Assembly: GCA_003999685.1 (NCBI GenBank)
Contig: CP021225.1
Span: 496,001 to 560,000 of the forward strand
Reading direction: 5' to 3'
DNA: 64,000 bases
Origin: Taiwanofungus camphoratus
Taxonomy: Eukaryota > Basidiomycota > Agaricomycetes > Polyporales > Taiwanofungaceae
The notes under the pieces were generated by a model. It saw only the letters and a program-made list of their open reading frames with translations, made no database searches and was not told the origin of the DNA. This document shows positions 47,224 through 58,791 of this stretch, piece by piece; the stretch's first letter is position 1; each line of letters begins with the position of its first letter. Made by a program: the position numbers and the translations under genes.

Positions 47224-49061
47224 AACAAATTGGTTGTCAATGTCCGCTGGAAGATCGGGGAGTCTGTCGCGTGCAACCAATGCCAGATTCGGAGATGAGC
47301 CTTCAGATCTTGGTCCAGCGAAGCTCGTTCTCCGGCAGGTTCAAGCGTCGACGCTTCTTCCCCGCTTCGAATTCCTTACATGTCATCGTTTCCTCCGCCA
47401 TATACGGCGGTAGACTTAAATTGTAGTGGTCCAACGGGCAATTCTCCAACTTGAGCGGTACAGGAACCTTGCCAACGCACGTTCTTGCGCTGCACACGGT
47501 TCTCCAGGCAGAGCCACTACTATGAGCCCGAGCTGCTGCGCCGATGTCGGCAAGGAAGGATCATCAAGGCATCATGATCTAGACTGCAGCGGGCGCCGGT
47601 GTGGTGGCCAACTTACCGCTTGCAGTGTCTTCTCCCATCGTCCTCTGTGAGATAGCTGAACTAGACAAAGGCACATTAGATGTATCTATCTTAGCTTGTA
47701 CACTGAAAGAAAACTTCGTCCATTTGGTCAATTTATCGATATGGCCTTCTGTCAAGCCTATGTTACGTACGCCGTCTGTCCCCTTCCCTATCTCAACCTT
47801 CTGGTCGTGGCTTGGTACGCCGTAGGCGGTCCACCTCTCGTTCACGAGACTCGCCTGTTCGCCGACGTTGACCCGCTTGACATCCTTCTTCCTGGGTGCT
47901 TACTCCTGCCGCGCAATCGACTTTAAGTGGCTTTGCAGACCTTTGGGTAACGCCAGAAAGACTATGTCTCACACACACAACGCTGTCTGTATCTCTTACT
48001 CGGCTGGTGTGAAGGTAAGACGCTTACCAGCTGCGCATTTCACTTCACTGAATTCAGAGGATGTGTGGTGACGCAGATAGGGATTTGCCGGACAGGTGTC
48101 AATGGACCTTACAATTTCACTCGACGTATAATGTTACTGGTAATGTGCCTTGTCTCCCCTCCTTTTGTAGCGTGAATTGTCAAGCCGGGTGAGCCTGCAC
48201 TTCGAACTGACTACGAGTGATAACGTATCTGAAATACGGAGTACCGTCTTTTGTTTGCCATCGATCTGGCGTTGTGTCGCTGATTTGGCTGTCTGGAGAA
48301 CATGTTTCCTTCATTCCGCACAAGAACACTACTTCGAGGGCCCAGCTGACTATAAATGACCGTGACACGAGTTTCATCCTTCCAGTCAAGTGACAGCGCA
48401 TCTCGCAACACTCTGAGTCACGATATTGCTGCGGTACATTTCGGTGGCGATGTTCGTGCTTTCAAAGGCCTATCACCACTCACGGCCATCCAAGGGGCAG
48501 TGATGGGTTCTGATGCTCATTTATAACGCTCACACGACGGCGGACTGCATACCCAAGTAACTCAGCAAGTGCGCTGACGCGCTCAAGCACAGCCGACTTC
48601 GGTGATAACCTTTGGACTGTAGCTTGGACGCACCGGCAGAGCGTATCCATGCTTTAATCGATTGATCTCCATTTCGCACGTTGGTTCTTGGATACACCAT
48701 TGCCGACGATTGTTTAACTCCTATGCAACTACGAGGTAGAGCTACGGTGCCGTCACTGTCAGTGGTAGCAATAAGCGTTATCATCCGCAGTCAATCCGTT
48801 ACACACGGCCACGAGCATGTGATTTCCCCACACTCTCATTGAACTTTATTCCTGGTCTCGCAAGAGAAGTAGACTCCAGACGATGCAGCGGAATGCTATG
48901 TACCGCGTTCTTCTACCTCCCGCAGGAGCCTCATCGCAGTCTCGCTGACCCAACCTGACGCCACGCAGCCCAGACAAGATTGCGACCATATGAGTACTTA
49001 AGGGATACGCAAACATTAGTACAAGGACGTATTTAGGAAACTCAAATTCTCGTTCACTATC
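47224..49061. other. Gene-poor stretch right of the transposon
   Basis: Several minus-strand open frames (47303-47497, 47579-47845) look coding-like in composition but match nothing I know. They may be remnants of the sequence into which the transposon inserted. The last 250 bases hold the upstream region of the DUF6593 gene. Confidence 0.35.
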
Positions 49062-49792
49062 ATGACTGGATCAACTGTCACTTTCACCTTGAATCCCGAT
49101 GATCCGTGCAACACCACTATCACCGATGAACAACGGAAGACTGTCTACATCGTGCGCACGGAGCGTAGTAAGGACTCGTCGACGACACGGATCTCCAACG
49201 TCGACGATGAAGTGATCGCGTCCCTAGTATGGCAGGAGACTGGATTTCGATCGGACAAGGTGACTCTAGGCAGTGGCGCTCCCAAGTGGGTGGGGAGCTG
49301 GTTGAACAAGAGCAGACTTCCCTTCAATGAGTGCGTGTTCGATTCGTCGACCGTGTTGTGCTGACTGTGATGGAAGACTGATGCGATGTTCTGCGATCCG
49401 CCAGTGATGTTTCCTTCAAGGACGATGCTGGACGTCGGTACAAGTGGAAAGGTAACGCCCCTGGGCGTTCTCTCGAGGTCTGTACCCTCTCCGACAACTC
49501 GACGCCATAACACCCTTGACCCGTCGCACAGCTCTACAGTGCGGACAAGACCAAAGAACCCATTGCGCTGTTCCACAAGTCTCGGAAGGACAATGAGGCT
49601 GAGCGTTCGTCACTGACACCCGCGACGCTCGTGCTAGAACCCCGCGCCTTAGAGATTCAGGACATCGTGGTCGCCTCATTTATCTTCCTTGAGCGGGATC
49701 GGAGGACGGGAAACAAGTCAAAAGTCAGCAAAGCGAGTGCCTTGGCTCTCGCGACGCGGCGTGGAGGTATGGATGTACCCTCAAATTCATGA
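49062..49792 (+). CDS. DUF6593 protein, tandem copy 1
   Basis: Member of a basidiomycete family of unknown function with a tubby-like beta-rich core. The ATG at 49062 gives MTGSTVTFTLNPDDPCNTTI; the first exon continues through VYIVRTERSKDSSTTRISNV and IASLVWQETGFRSDKVTLGS to LPFNE (49329). After an intron come DVSFKDDAGRRYKWKG and PGRSLE, then LYSADKTKEPIALFHKSRKD. The last exon gives LEPRALEIQDIVVASFIFLE and ends VPSNS, stop 49790-49792. About 200 residues, no signal peptide. Proteins of this family are abundant in mushroom genomes; a role is not established. Closely related to the gene at 50259-50990. Confidence 0.85.
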
Positions 49793-50258
49793 TGCCCTTC
49801 AATCCGGCGCCATTGCGCGCCGTATAATGCCTGGGTTACTGCTCGGTACTTACTTGTGGAATTTGTACGTTACTCAAGGTGGTTTTTGCTGAGAGGTGGA
49901 TTATATATGCAAGGATTGTGTTGGCATGGTTCAATAGATACTAGGCGGACAGTTTTCACTGTCAATAGTCGTCAAAGCATCTCGAGCGACAGAAGTAGTA
50001 ATGCCGCCTGGGGGCATGTGATTACCCCGGACCCTGATCGGGTTGGTGCCTGGCAGTCAACTGTCACGGTATAAGAAAGTAAACGTCCTTATAGAATGCT
50101 ATGGATTACTAGTGAGTCTTACCTCTTGCCTTTTGCCCATTGACAGTTCATTTGACAGCACGCAGCATGCAGCCCGCGCTTGTTACCGACAGAATACATA
50201 AGAATGCTCACAAGGAACACATCGAGGGACACTTAGCTCTGCTACCACCGTGACGAAC
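49793..50258. other. Spacer between DUF6593 genes
   Basis: Holds the upstream region of the second copy. No gene recognised. Confidence 0.4.
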
Positions 50259-50990
50259 ATGTCCGAGTCGATTGTTACACTCACGCTCACCCCCGACAAC
50301 CCATGTAATACCACTATCACTGGTGAAGACAATGAAGCCGTCTACATCGTATACACCGAGCATGGCAAGAATGCGTCGACAACGCAGGTTCTCAACGCCG
50401 AGGACAAGGTGGTCGCATCTTTGGTATGGCGAGATACTGGTGTGCATAGGGATATGGTCACTTTGGGTGGGGGTACCCCAAAGTGGCTTCGGAGCTGGTT
50501 GAGTAAGAGCATAGTTCCTTTCAAGGAGTGCGTATCATCTTCTCAGTTCCAGGAGCCGTGCAGCGAGGATGTCTGGTTGACGTAATGAATCACATCCTGG
50601 CAGTGATGTGTCCTTCAAGGACAACGCTGGTCGGCGATACAAATGGAAAGGCAACGCACCAGGGCGCTCTCTCGAGGTGTGTTCTTACCGTATGCCCAAG
50701 TCCGTCAAACGCTTCATGCCATCGCGCAGCTCTATACTTCAGAAGACGCGGAGGAGCCCATAGCGCGTTTCTTCAAGTCTCGGATGGACAATAAAAGCGA
50801 TCCCCCATCACTAACGCCTGCCACACTCCTGCTCGCACCGCGCGCCATGGAGATTCGCGATATCGTAGTGTCCTCGTTCCTCTTCCTGGAGAGGGACCGC
50901 AGAACGAACGAGAAATCGATAGTGAGTAGATCGAACGCGCTGGCTGCAGCGGCGCGGGGTGGGGCCATGGCTCCGTCCAACTTCGCATGA
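50259..50990 (+). CDS. DUF6593 protein, tandem copy 2
   Basis: Tandem paralogue of 49062-49792. The ATG at 50259 (MSESIVTLTLTPDNPCNTTI) was chosen because the codons further upstream in frame give only GTG. First exon: VYIVYTEHGKNASTTQVLNA, VVASLVWRDTGVHRDMVTLG and VPFKE. Then, after introns, DVSFKDNAGRRYKWKG, PGRSLE, LYTSEDAEEPIARFFKSRMD and LAPRAMEIRDIVVSSFLFLE. The end is APSNFA, stop 50988-50990. Intron positions match copy 1. Both frames stay intact, so both copies may be expressed. Confidence 0.85.
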
Positions 50991-51194
50991 TGTGTCACCA
51001 TAAGTGGCGAAATTACTTGTCTTGTACGGCCTCCCTGTACTTTCGAACCTGAGCAGCAAAAACAGGATAAAGTTCAGTCTGGTATCAAATTCATTTTCAA
51101 GAAGACACAACTAGGGTCCAATGATACAGGTATTAGAAGTACATATTACTTCAGTGACGTACAAATACACACAGTGCAAAGTCTGATCAGCAAA

Positions 51195-52766
51195 TCACTG
51201 CCAAAATTTGTTCGCCAACGCGCACTCCTTCGCCATCTCAAGCTGCAATGCATCATGATCAGCGTTCTTTGACGCGACTCCAAGTATGGAAGTAAACATA
51301 CCTGCTCATCAGTCCTGCATACGAGGACCCGCCGCGCGTCCTTATTCTTCCCTATATCAACAACGACACCGCCGCTATCCTTCGCCTTCTCGTTCGCTCC
51401 TCCATCTAGCGCGAACCCAAGACATGTCGCTTTCTCTGTTACTGCCTCCCGCAGCTCCACGCTCTTCTCGCCAATACCGCCCGAAAACACCAGCGCGTCT
51501 ACATCCCCACCAAGCTTCACAAAGTAAGAGCCGACGTAACCAACGATGCGGTCCACGAACAGGTCAAATACGAGGCGCCACTTCGCCTCGCTGCCCCAGC
51601 CGCCCTGTGCGCCGGCTGCGTTCTTCATCCGCTGCACGACCTCGCCAAAGTCCGTCGTGCCCGTGAGCGCCTTCCAGCCGCTCTTCGTGTTGAGGATGTC
51701 CTCGGCCTGCGAGACGCGCACGTCGACCGCCGTGCTCCGGTCGTGGCTGATGCGCCCCGCCTTGTTCGTGTAGTGGAAGATCAGCGACGGGTCTATCGCC
51801 CCGCTCCGCGTCGCGCCCGGCAGCCCGTTCAGCGGCGTCAGCCCCATCGTCGTGTCCAGTGATTTGCCGCCCTTGATCGCGACCATGGACGCCCCCGACC
51901 CGAGGTGCATCACGATCAGATTCGTCGAGGAGGGGTCCTGCGGAGGGTGAGTATGGACATGTCGGAGAACAAACGGCAAATGACCTTCTGGAGGTGATGG
52001 CTAACCGCGCTGAGGATGTAAGCATCTGTGAAAGATTTAACGAGCAGCCAAGATGAAGATAAAGAAGTTGGCACGCACAACTCAGCCCGTGGAACCCGTA
52101 TTTTTTGAGGCCTCGCTTTTGTGCAATTTCCTGGTTGATGGCATAACTAGCGATGTGCAAGGGGATTGAGCGATGGAAGGAAGTGTCAAAGTACGCAATT
52201 GAGTTCGCTTTCGGTAGGGCCTGTATACACGCCTTCATCACAGAGAGCGCAGAACCGTTGTGTCTGCGAAGTATGCGTTTGAATACATATGCCCCTGGCA
52301 AACATGAACAAGAGCGATATACCCACAGGGGCGCGAGATCGGAAAGCCTCTCGATGTGGTGATAGCTTTCCTCACTGATGACCACCGGCTCCAAGTAGTC
52401 GCCGCCATGCACCACACGATGGCACACATGCACGATCTCTTCCCTGTCGATACTCGCTTCTTGCTTCAGGTATCTGAGGAAGTGCTCAAACGCAGATGTG
52501 TGGTCCTTGACCCCGTCGACGGGCTCCTTCTTGACCTCGCGACCCTGCTCGTGCGAGACGAGCTGGAAGGTGAACAGCGCGGGGGGTGCAGACATGCTTG
52601 AGATGCTGGAGGTGAGGAGAAGGTCGACGGGGTCGTCCCTCCGCCCCATGGGTTGTCTGGTAGAGCGACCGCAACCATCCCGGCGGTAGAGGGATATCTT
52701 GAGAGAAGACGAGCCAGCATTGACAGAGAGGATCAGGCCGTTCCGTGGTGGATGCGTCTCTGTCAT
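51195..52766 (-). CDS. ackA: Acetate kinase
   Basis: Interconverts acetyl phosphate + ADP and acetate + ATP. In fungi this enzyme pairs with phosphoketolase. The ATG at 52766 (MTETHPPRNG) leads to the ASKHA start LILSVNAGSSSLKISLYRRD. Then come VCHRVVHGGDYLEPVVISEE, HNGSALSVMKACIQAL, SIAYFDTSFHRSIP, KKYGFHGLS, LIVMHLGSGASMVAIKGGKS, GLTPLNGLPGATRSGAIDPS, VDALVFSGGIGEKS and ALDGGANEKAKDSGGVV. The last short exon gives LEMAKECALANKFWQ, stop 51195-51197. The catalytic Arg in RVVHGG and TRSG and the His in HLGSG are present. About six introns. The 3' half is markedly GC-rich compared with neighbours. Confidence 0.93.
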
Positions 52767-54467
52767 GTCAGAATTTGCGTCCAACTGAGGGCACAGAGAA
52801 TATACAATTTATTTGTCTGTGCTCCATATCCCAGCGTTAGCGTCATGGCTCAACACTGAAAAAGTATGACTCGGCCGCGTCGTGGCCAGGCCCTCCATAT
52901 CCACTCACGTCTAGACCTGGGTATGAACTAGAAAGCTTCGAGTCCTGCAGTCGGAAAGGGGCTCGAGGAGCTCAGGAGGTAGAGATTGAGCGCAGAGTTA
53001 CATATTGTGAGTGTACGCCATGCCGAGTAGGTGTAAGGAGCGGAGGGGCCAGTGGCTGGCTGGTAGGCGCGTATGACGTCTTGCATGCACTCACATGGGT
53101 AGGTGTACTATCTTACGGTACACTCAGTCTTTAATTTTTAACGAGACTCGGCATGTCTTTAATCTTGTACTGGGACACAGCATTATCATTCACGATCATC
53201 TACTGTTATATTTGGGATGCAGGGTGGTCGAACGCGCACACGTTATGCACAAACGGGTCCATATCCGACAACAAAAATAGGAGGTAAAACATGGCAAGGC
53301 AAGGGGATAATCGCCTCACAAATGTCGTGAAGCAACTGGTGGTGAAATTATGCAGATGCATTGCAACTCGGAAGATCGACGAGGTTCCTATGTACGGGCA
53401 AATCGGAAGTTTAGTCAGGTCAACAAGATCCTTGTGAGCGTGTGGATTCAATTGTATTTCTCCTAGTCAGTGACTGCGGGTTCGAACAGAGTATGGGAAC
53501 CAGCCAGGCTGTCGAGCTTAGCAAGGCCGTGTCCTTATCTGATGTGCAGCGTGTATCGGCAAACTGGTATTCGAATGAACAGAAGGCGCCCATCACAGCA
53601 GCCTTGATGAATAATGTCCGAGAATGCCCATCTCCTGTCTAGTGAAGTCGGTCTGCTTGGATCAACGCACAGTGGGACAGAGTCAACAGACGTTCAACAC
53701 CGATGGTGAGATTCTGTCGGGATTGTTTGTCCTTGTTAGATTCAGAAGCCGCCGGATACCTTTCTGGGATCCCAGTGGAAGTACATTCACCAGCCATCGC
53801 CGTATCTCAGGCTTCTCTGCTATCACCTGCGATCGTCCTCGTCCTCGTGGCCTTGTTAATACGTGAATTTGGATGCTTGAGATGCCACAGCTCGTTCGAG
53901 ACTTGATCGCGGGAACAAATGCGAAGTTCCTGTCGTTCCGGATCCCCTGGCCTTCCCTATATGTCCTAGATAGACAGGCCTTGAGGCACAGTGCGATATA
54001 ATCCCGTACACCCCCATGATCATCAGACCCCCTGATGCCAGCATTTCATGCGTTTTCGTATGTACATCATTCGTTCTGATGTCTGTTTCTCTCTTTGCCG
54101 GCCGACTGGACGGCGATAAACGCCTGCCGCTAGACATAACCTCAGAGACCGGTGGCTTTGACCGCGATTCCCCTTCCCCTTCTGTCTCCTGCACTTGGAT
54201 CGTGTTTCTCAGGTTTAGTTTGACCGCACGTCACGACGCTCGGAGAGAACGCTGATCTCAATCAATGTGAGCGACGTGATCAATGCCTACAAGGGTGTTT
54301 GAACTTGGTTTCGATGATTCAATTCAGTCGTTCTTCAGAGGGACGAGTATCACGAACGTTACGAGGATAACGGTGTACGAATAGACCCACGAGATAGCTT
54401 CTGCCGCCTTAACGCGTGCCAAGCGTTCTATTTTGTGTTCCAACTTTCACATCCAAGCTCGCGGATC
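52767..54467. other. Long gene-poor stretch
   Basis: About 1.7 kb between acetate kinase and the P450. Short frames occur (for example 53703-53906 with a hydrophobic run) but none shows a family motif. The left end must contain the acetate kinase promoter. Confidence 0.35.
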
Positions 54468-56857
54468 ATGACAACCAGCGGTCTTTTAATCCAATGGACG
54501 CTGATCCTAGGAAGTACATGGTTTTTATGGCGCCTGTTCTGGCGGCGTTATGTCAAATCCCCTTTGGACAATATCCCTGGTCCTCCACCGCAATCGGTTT
54601 GGAAGGGTGAGTGTGGTGCACTGTTTCATTCCACTGTTCTGTTATCCCACTCTGCCTTCGTGAAGGCAACTTTGAGCAATTTTTCAATCGACACGCAACG
54701 GATTTCCAGCTGGAAGTGGCGCAGAATTATGGGCCTGTGGTCAAACTTAATGGACTATTTGGCGTGAGTGCTGAACTCGTGCGAAGTGAGGGTGTACAGC
54801 GGTGTTGATAGGAGTGCATTTCATCAGCGCCCGTTCTTATATATTTACGACCCTAAAGCCCTCCATACGCTGGTCGTCAAGGATGTGCAGATTTATGAGA
54901 AGAGCAAGATGTTCATAAAGTGCGCACCGAACTCGTTCCCGTCACGCAGCTGATATTGAGATCCGGATGAGGTCCAATCTTCTTCTGTTTGGTCCCGGTT
55001 TGTTATCGACATTGGGTGCGCAAACCTGATCTGTCGGGAACCTCGTACCTTACTCAGTCTCGTGCAGGCGATCATCACCGGGCCCAGCGGAAGATGCTGA
55101 ATCCTGTGTTCAATGTCAACCACATGCGCCACATGCTGCCGATATTCTATGATATCATACATCAGGTCGGTTTGCCTTCCAATTAAACTTACGTCTCTAT
55201 GCTCATACCCCGGACATGCGTAGCTGCGCGCCGCGATTGCGTCACAAGTGAAGGATGGCCCTCGGGAGATCGATATGCTCTGCTGGACTGGACGAACAGC
55301 CCTTGAGCTAATAGGCCAGGGCGGTCTGGGGTACTCTTTCGACCCACTGGTGGAAACGGTAGAGGACACTTACGGCGATGCCCTTAGGGACTTGTTGTAG
55401 GTGTCGAATCAGTTACGTCTATGCAGCCCTGATGTTGTTGACCCACGTAACCAGACCGACCATGATCGGATTGCACCTATTCCGGCAACTTGTTCCATAT
55501 GTCTGTGACATAGGTCCTGTATGGTTCCGAAGAATGATCATGGACTGGTTTCCCAACAAACAAGTCCAGAAGGCCAAGTCGATCGTGGACACCCTGACGA
55601 AGCGATCAACGGAGATATTCGAAGCGAAAAAGGCTGCTCTAGAGCAAGGGGATGAGGCTGTTGCTCGACAAGTCGGAGAGGGAAAGGACATCATGAGCAT
55701 ACTCAGTGCGTATCTTCTACTCTCCGCTTAGGCGACGACTAAGTACCAGACAGTGAGGGCGAATATGGCGGCTTCTGAGGAGGACAGGCTGTCGGAGTAT
55801 GAGCTCATATCCCAGATGTCGTGAGTCATGCTTCTCGATATTTTTGTATCAAGCGTTTTCACCTTTCTGTAGGACGATGACCTTTGCAGGGATGGACACA
55901 ACCTCGAACAGCTTGGCACGTATACTGCATATACTCGCAATGCATCCAGATGTTCAGGAGAAAGTCCGCGAAGAATCCATAAAGGCTCGAAGTGATGGCG
56001 ATTTATCATACGACGAGTTGATGCAGCTCCCCTATCTCGATGCAGTGATTCGTGAGACATTACGGCTGTAAGTGAAGTTTCACGATGACCATCGGACGGA
56101 TTTATTTAACGTACAGTATTGGCATAGTCACCCTGCGGTTACCCTCGTGATCCGTCAGTCAGTATAGCTCAATCTTGAATCTAATCGTTCAGGTGTATTT
56201 GTACTGATGAACCACACCCCTTGTGCGCTAGACCCACGAAAGATATGGTCCTCCCCTTATCGGAACCTATACGTGGAGTCGACGGAACAATGATGCACGA
56301 GATATTCATCCCCAAGGATACGCAGATAATCCCCGGTATACTAGGGTCCAACATCAATAAGGCCGTCTGGGGTCCGGATGCACTTGAATGGAAGCCTGAG
56401 CGGTGGCTTCGTCCGCTGCCAAGCACTGTCACCGAGGCTCCAATACCCGGCATCTATTCTCATTTGTATGTGGCAAGCACATCTTGGACGAATAACACTC
56501 ATTGACATTGTTGAACAGAATGACGTTCTCGGGCGGTGCAAGAGGATGCATGTACGTCATTGCTCGTCCGAAAAAGTACTTGCATACTACCAATCCTTCT
56601 GTTTCTTATAGTGGATTCAAGTTCTCGGAAATGGAAATCAGTATGTCCCTCATTAGTGCGACTAGCTTAGAATAGGACTGATACCGCTCCTGACAGAGGC
56701 CACTTTGTCCGTCCTGCTTTCGAGTTTCAGATTCGACGTTAGCCAGAAACCGATTGTCTGGAACCTGGCTACCGTCAAGTATCCCACCGTGGGCAGGGAA
56801 AGCAATGCAGCACAATTGCCCCTCAGGGTGCAATCGCTCAATCACACAGAAGCATAA
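54468..56857 (+). CDS. Cytochrome P450 monooxygenase
   Basis: Membrane-anchored microsomal P450. The ATG at 54468 starts an anchor (LLIQWTLILGSTWFLWRLFW) followed by the Pro-rich hinge NIPGPPP. Conserved parts: DHHRAQRKMLNPVFNVNHMR (C-helix WxxxR region), the I-helix motif FAGMDTTSNSLARILHILAM, the K-helix ExxR in AVIRETLRL, the PERW motif in LEWKPERWLRPLP, and the heme-binding loop FSGGARACI with the Cys ligand followed by GFKFSEME. The tail exon ends LPLRVQSLNHTEA, stop 56855-56857. About a dozen small introns. Resembles the large basidiomycete CYP clans that oxidise diverse lipophilic or xenobiotic substrates; no secondary-metabolite core gene is nearby, so the substrate is open. Confidence 0.88.
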
Positions 56858-57164
56858 CTTTGCTTGGAAGGTGGAGGCAGCCGGTATATTCTCATCGTTC
56901 TTGTTCCATTCCTTTGTAGACGTCGGACATCTGTGTAATCACCACTGTAGTCGGTATTGAGGCTGCCCATCTCAGCTTGTTATCTTGACAATTCGAAGTC
57001 TTGCCTAAAGGAAACCTTGTGTACCTGCGTTGAAATGAGACTAGTGAAGGTAACCGGCAAATGCCGAACTTTCCCCTTGGGAATTTGAATTACTATGAAT
57101 TGAATATGTCGTCTGATAGACATCATGGTCAAAACACCGGTGTACTTACTACGAGTGTGTTATT

Positions 57165-57188
57165 CCTGGTCTCCTGGTCTCCTGGTCT
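57165..57188. repeat. Perfect 8-base tandem repeat, three units
   Basis: CCTGGTCT three times in a row. Simple repeat. Confidence 0.9.
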
Positions 57189-58687
57189 CCCCAAGCGTTT
57201 CTGTGGAAATCCGACTTCATCGCCGATTGTGACGGAGCAAACACAGCACGGTGGATTTGACCAATCATTGTCGACCTGAGGTTACATGTGATCATACTTC
57301 TACGAGGACGACCTTCTCCATAACTCAAGTGGGGAACCCGGCAGGGTGCAGTCAAGGTTAAGATCATGGCAAACCGCGGCAGCATTACTGGTCCTTGGAA
57401 TTGTTGGAAATTCCAGTCTCTATGCTCGGTACATACAGATCACATGACCTAGCGTAGTACTTTACCTCTGATTCGGGAGGTGTTTTGCTGGCGTAGACCA
57501 GGTCAAACACGATATTCATTCGTCCTCTGTCCGTGGTCCCTAGCTAAAATCTAGCAGGAACCTGTACTCATCAGCTTTATCAGCATCTATCATGGGTGGT
57601 TTACTCTTTTTTTTTTAATCCTCATGTTTATACTCCAAAGTTAGCCATCACTCTAACTTAATTCTCATCTGTAAGGTGAGTCAAACACAAGGAAGACAGA
57701 GTGATATGCACCGCTGTGCTCCTTGCCTATTTCTATAATCACAAACAACTGGGGTATGGCAGTACACAGTTAACTGTTTAACATCTTTTTATAGTGATGT
57801 GCATATTTTTGCAGAAATGCAACCTTTTTTTGTGTAGCCAAAGTAGGACACCAGTATAAGTTTTCATTCTGAGTATGTCGCACAGCCAAATATGTGTAAT
57901 CTGCTGCCTTGACCACACCTTCAGCTTCAAATCACAATATCTCTTGAACAGGTTGGCATTTTCATGTTCTGTTAATGGATTTGGATTCTGCTTGTTGACA
58001 CGGAGGTAATGGTGCCCACAATGTTACTATCTGGCTACTAGGTAATAGTTGGCTCTCCATTTGTGTTCCCAAGCTGCAGATTGAACTTGCACTTGGCGGA
58101 GGGACTGGATGGTCTTAGGAAGTGATGGGGAGGTGTGAAGAAGATGGGTGACAGGGCACCATACAGTCTTTGTTCTCTGAGAGGTTGTCTTTCTATTCTT
58201 CTCTCGACCTTCACTTCCGAGTTGACAGCATGTAATCAGAAAAAAGCCAAATTTACTTTGGCAAGCATGACCGTGATCATCTCGCAAATGAACTCGCCAA
58301 TGCAAAGAGCCATGGCCGCCCAGCGATCAATATTCGGTGCTACATGGCAGAGTTTGACAAGGTCAATTCTAGCAAGTCGACCGAGTCTGCAAACGCGAAG
58401 CCACGTGCACGCTCAGAAGTCAATGACGCAAGAAAGATGGTGCAGCCAGGCGACCCCAGCCCGTGGATGGGCGGGGGTCGTCTAGAGCCGCTCTACGTCA
58501 GCCACAGCGTCATACCCGCCCAGACCCCGCGCACGAGTGACACCGCCTGCCTTCTGATTGGCCAGCACACCTCAAATCTCGTGACAATGTGTGACGAGAC
58601 GCGTGAGGGTGTCCGTCTAGAATTGCAAGAGACTTGACGCGACTGGAGACGCCTCTCGCCATGGCTCATCCTGTGCATCCTTCCTGC

Positions 58688-58694
58688 TATAAAG
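58688..58694 (+). promoter_or_regulatory. TATA box of phosphoketolase
   Basis: TATAAAG 98 bases before the ATG at 58792, followed by a C/T-rich stretch (58700-58760) typical of strong fungal promoters. Confidence 0.55.
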
Positions 58695-58791
58695 CCTTCG
58701 CTCCACCCATTTCCATCCCCATCCGCCTCTCCTATTTTCCCCCTTTCCAATCACACACCCTCATCACCAATTGTAGTTCCCTGTCCACGAC

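Larger units (their letters stand above)
56858..58791. other. Long AT-rich gene-poor stretch
   Basis: AT-rich from about 57420 to 58060, with a poly-T run near 57607-57617 and a short tandem repeat at 57165-57188. Fragments near 58200-58460 carry coding-like, Asn/Ala/Lys-rich frames broken between frames, possibly a relic. The right end is the phosphoketolase promoter. Confidence 0.4.
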
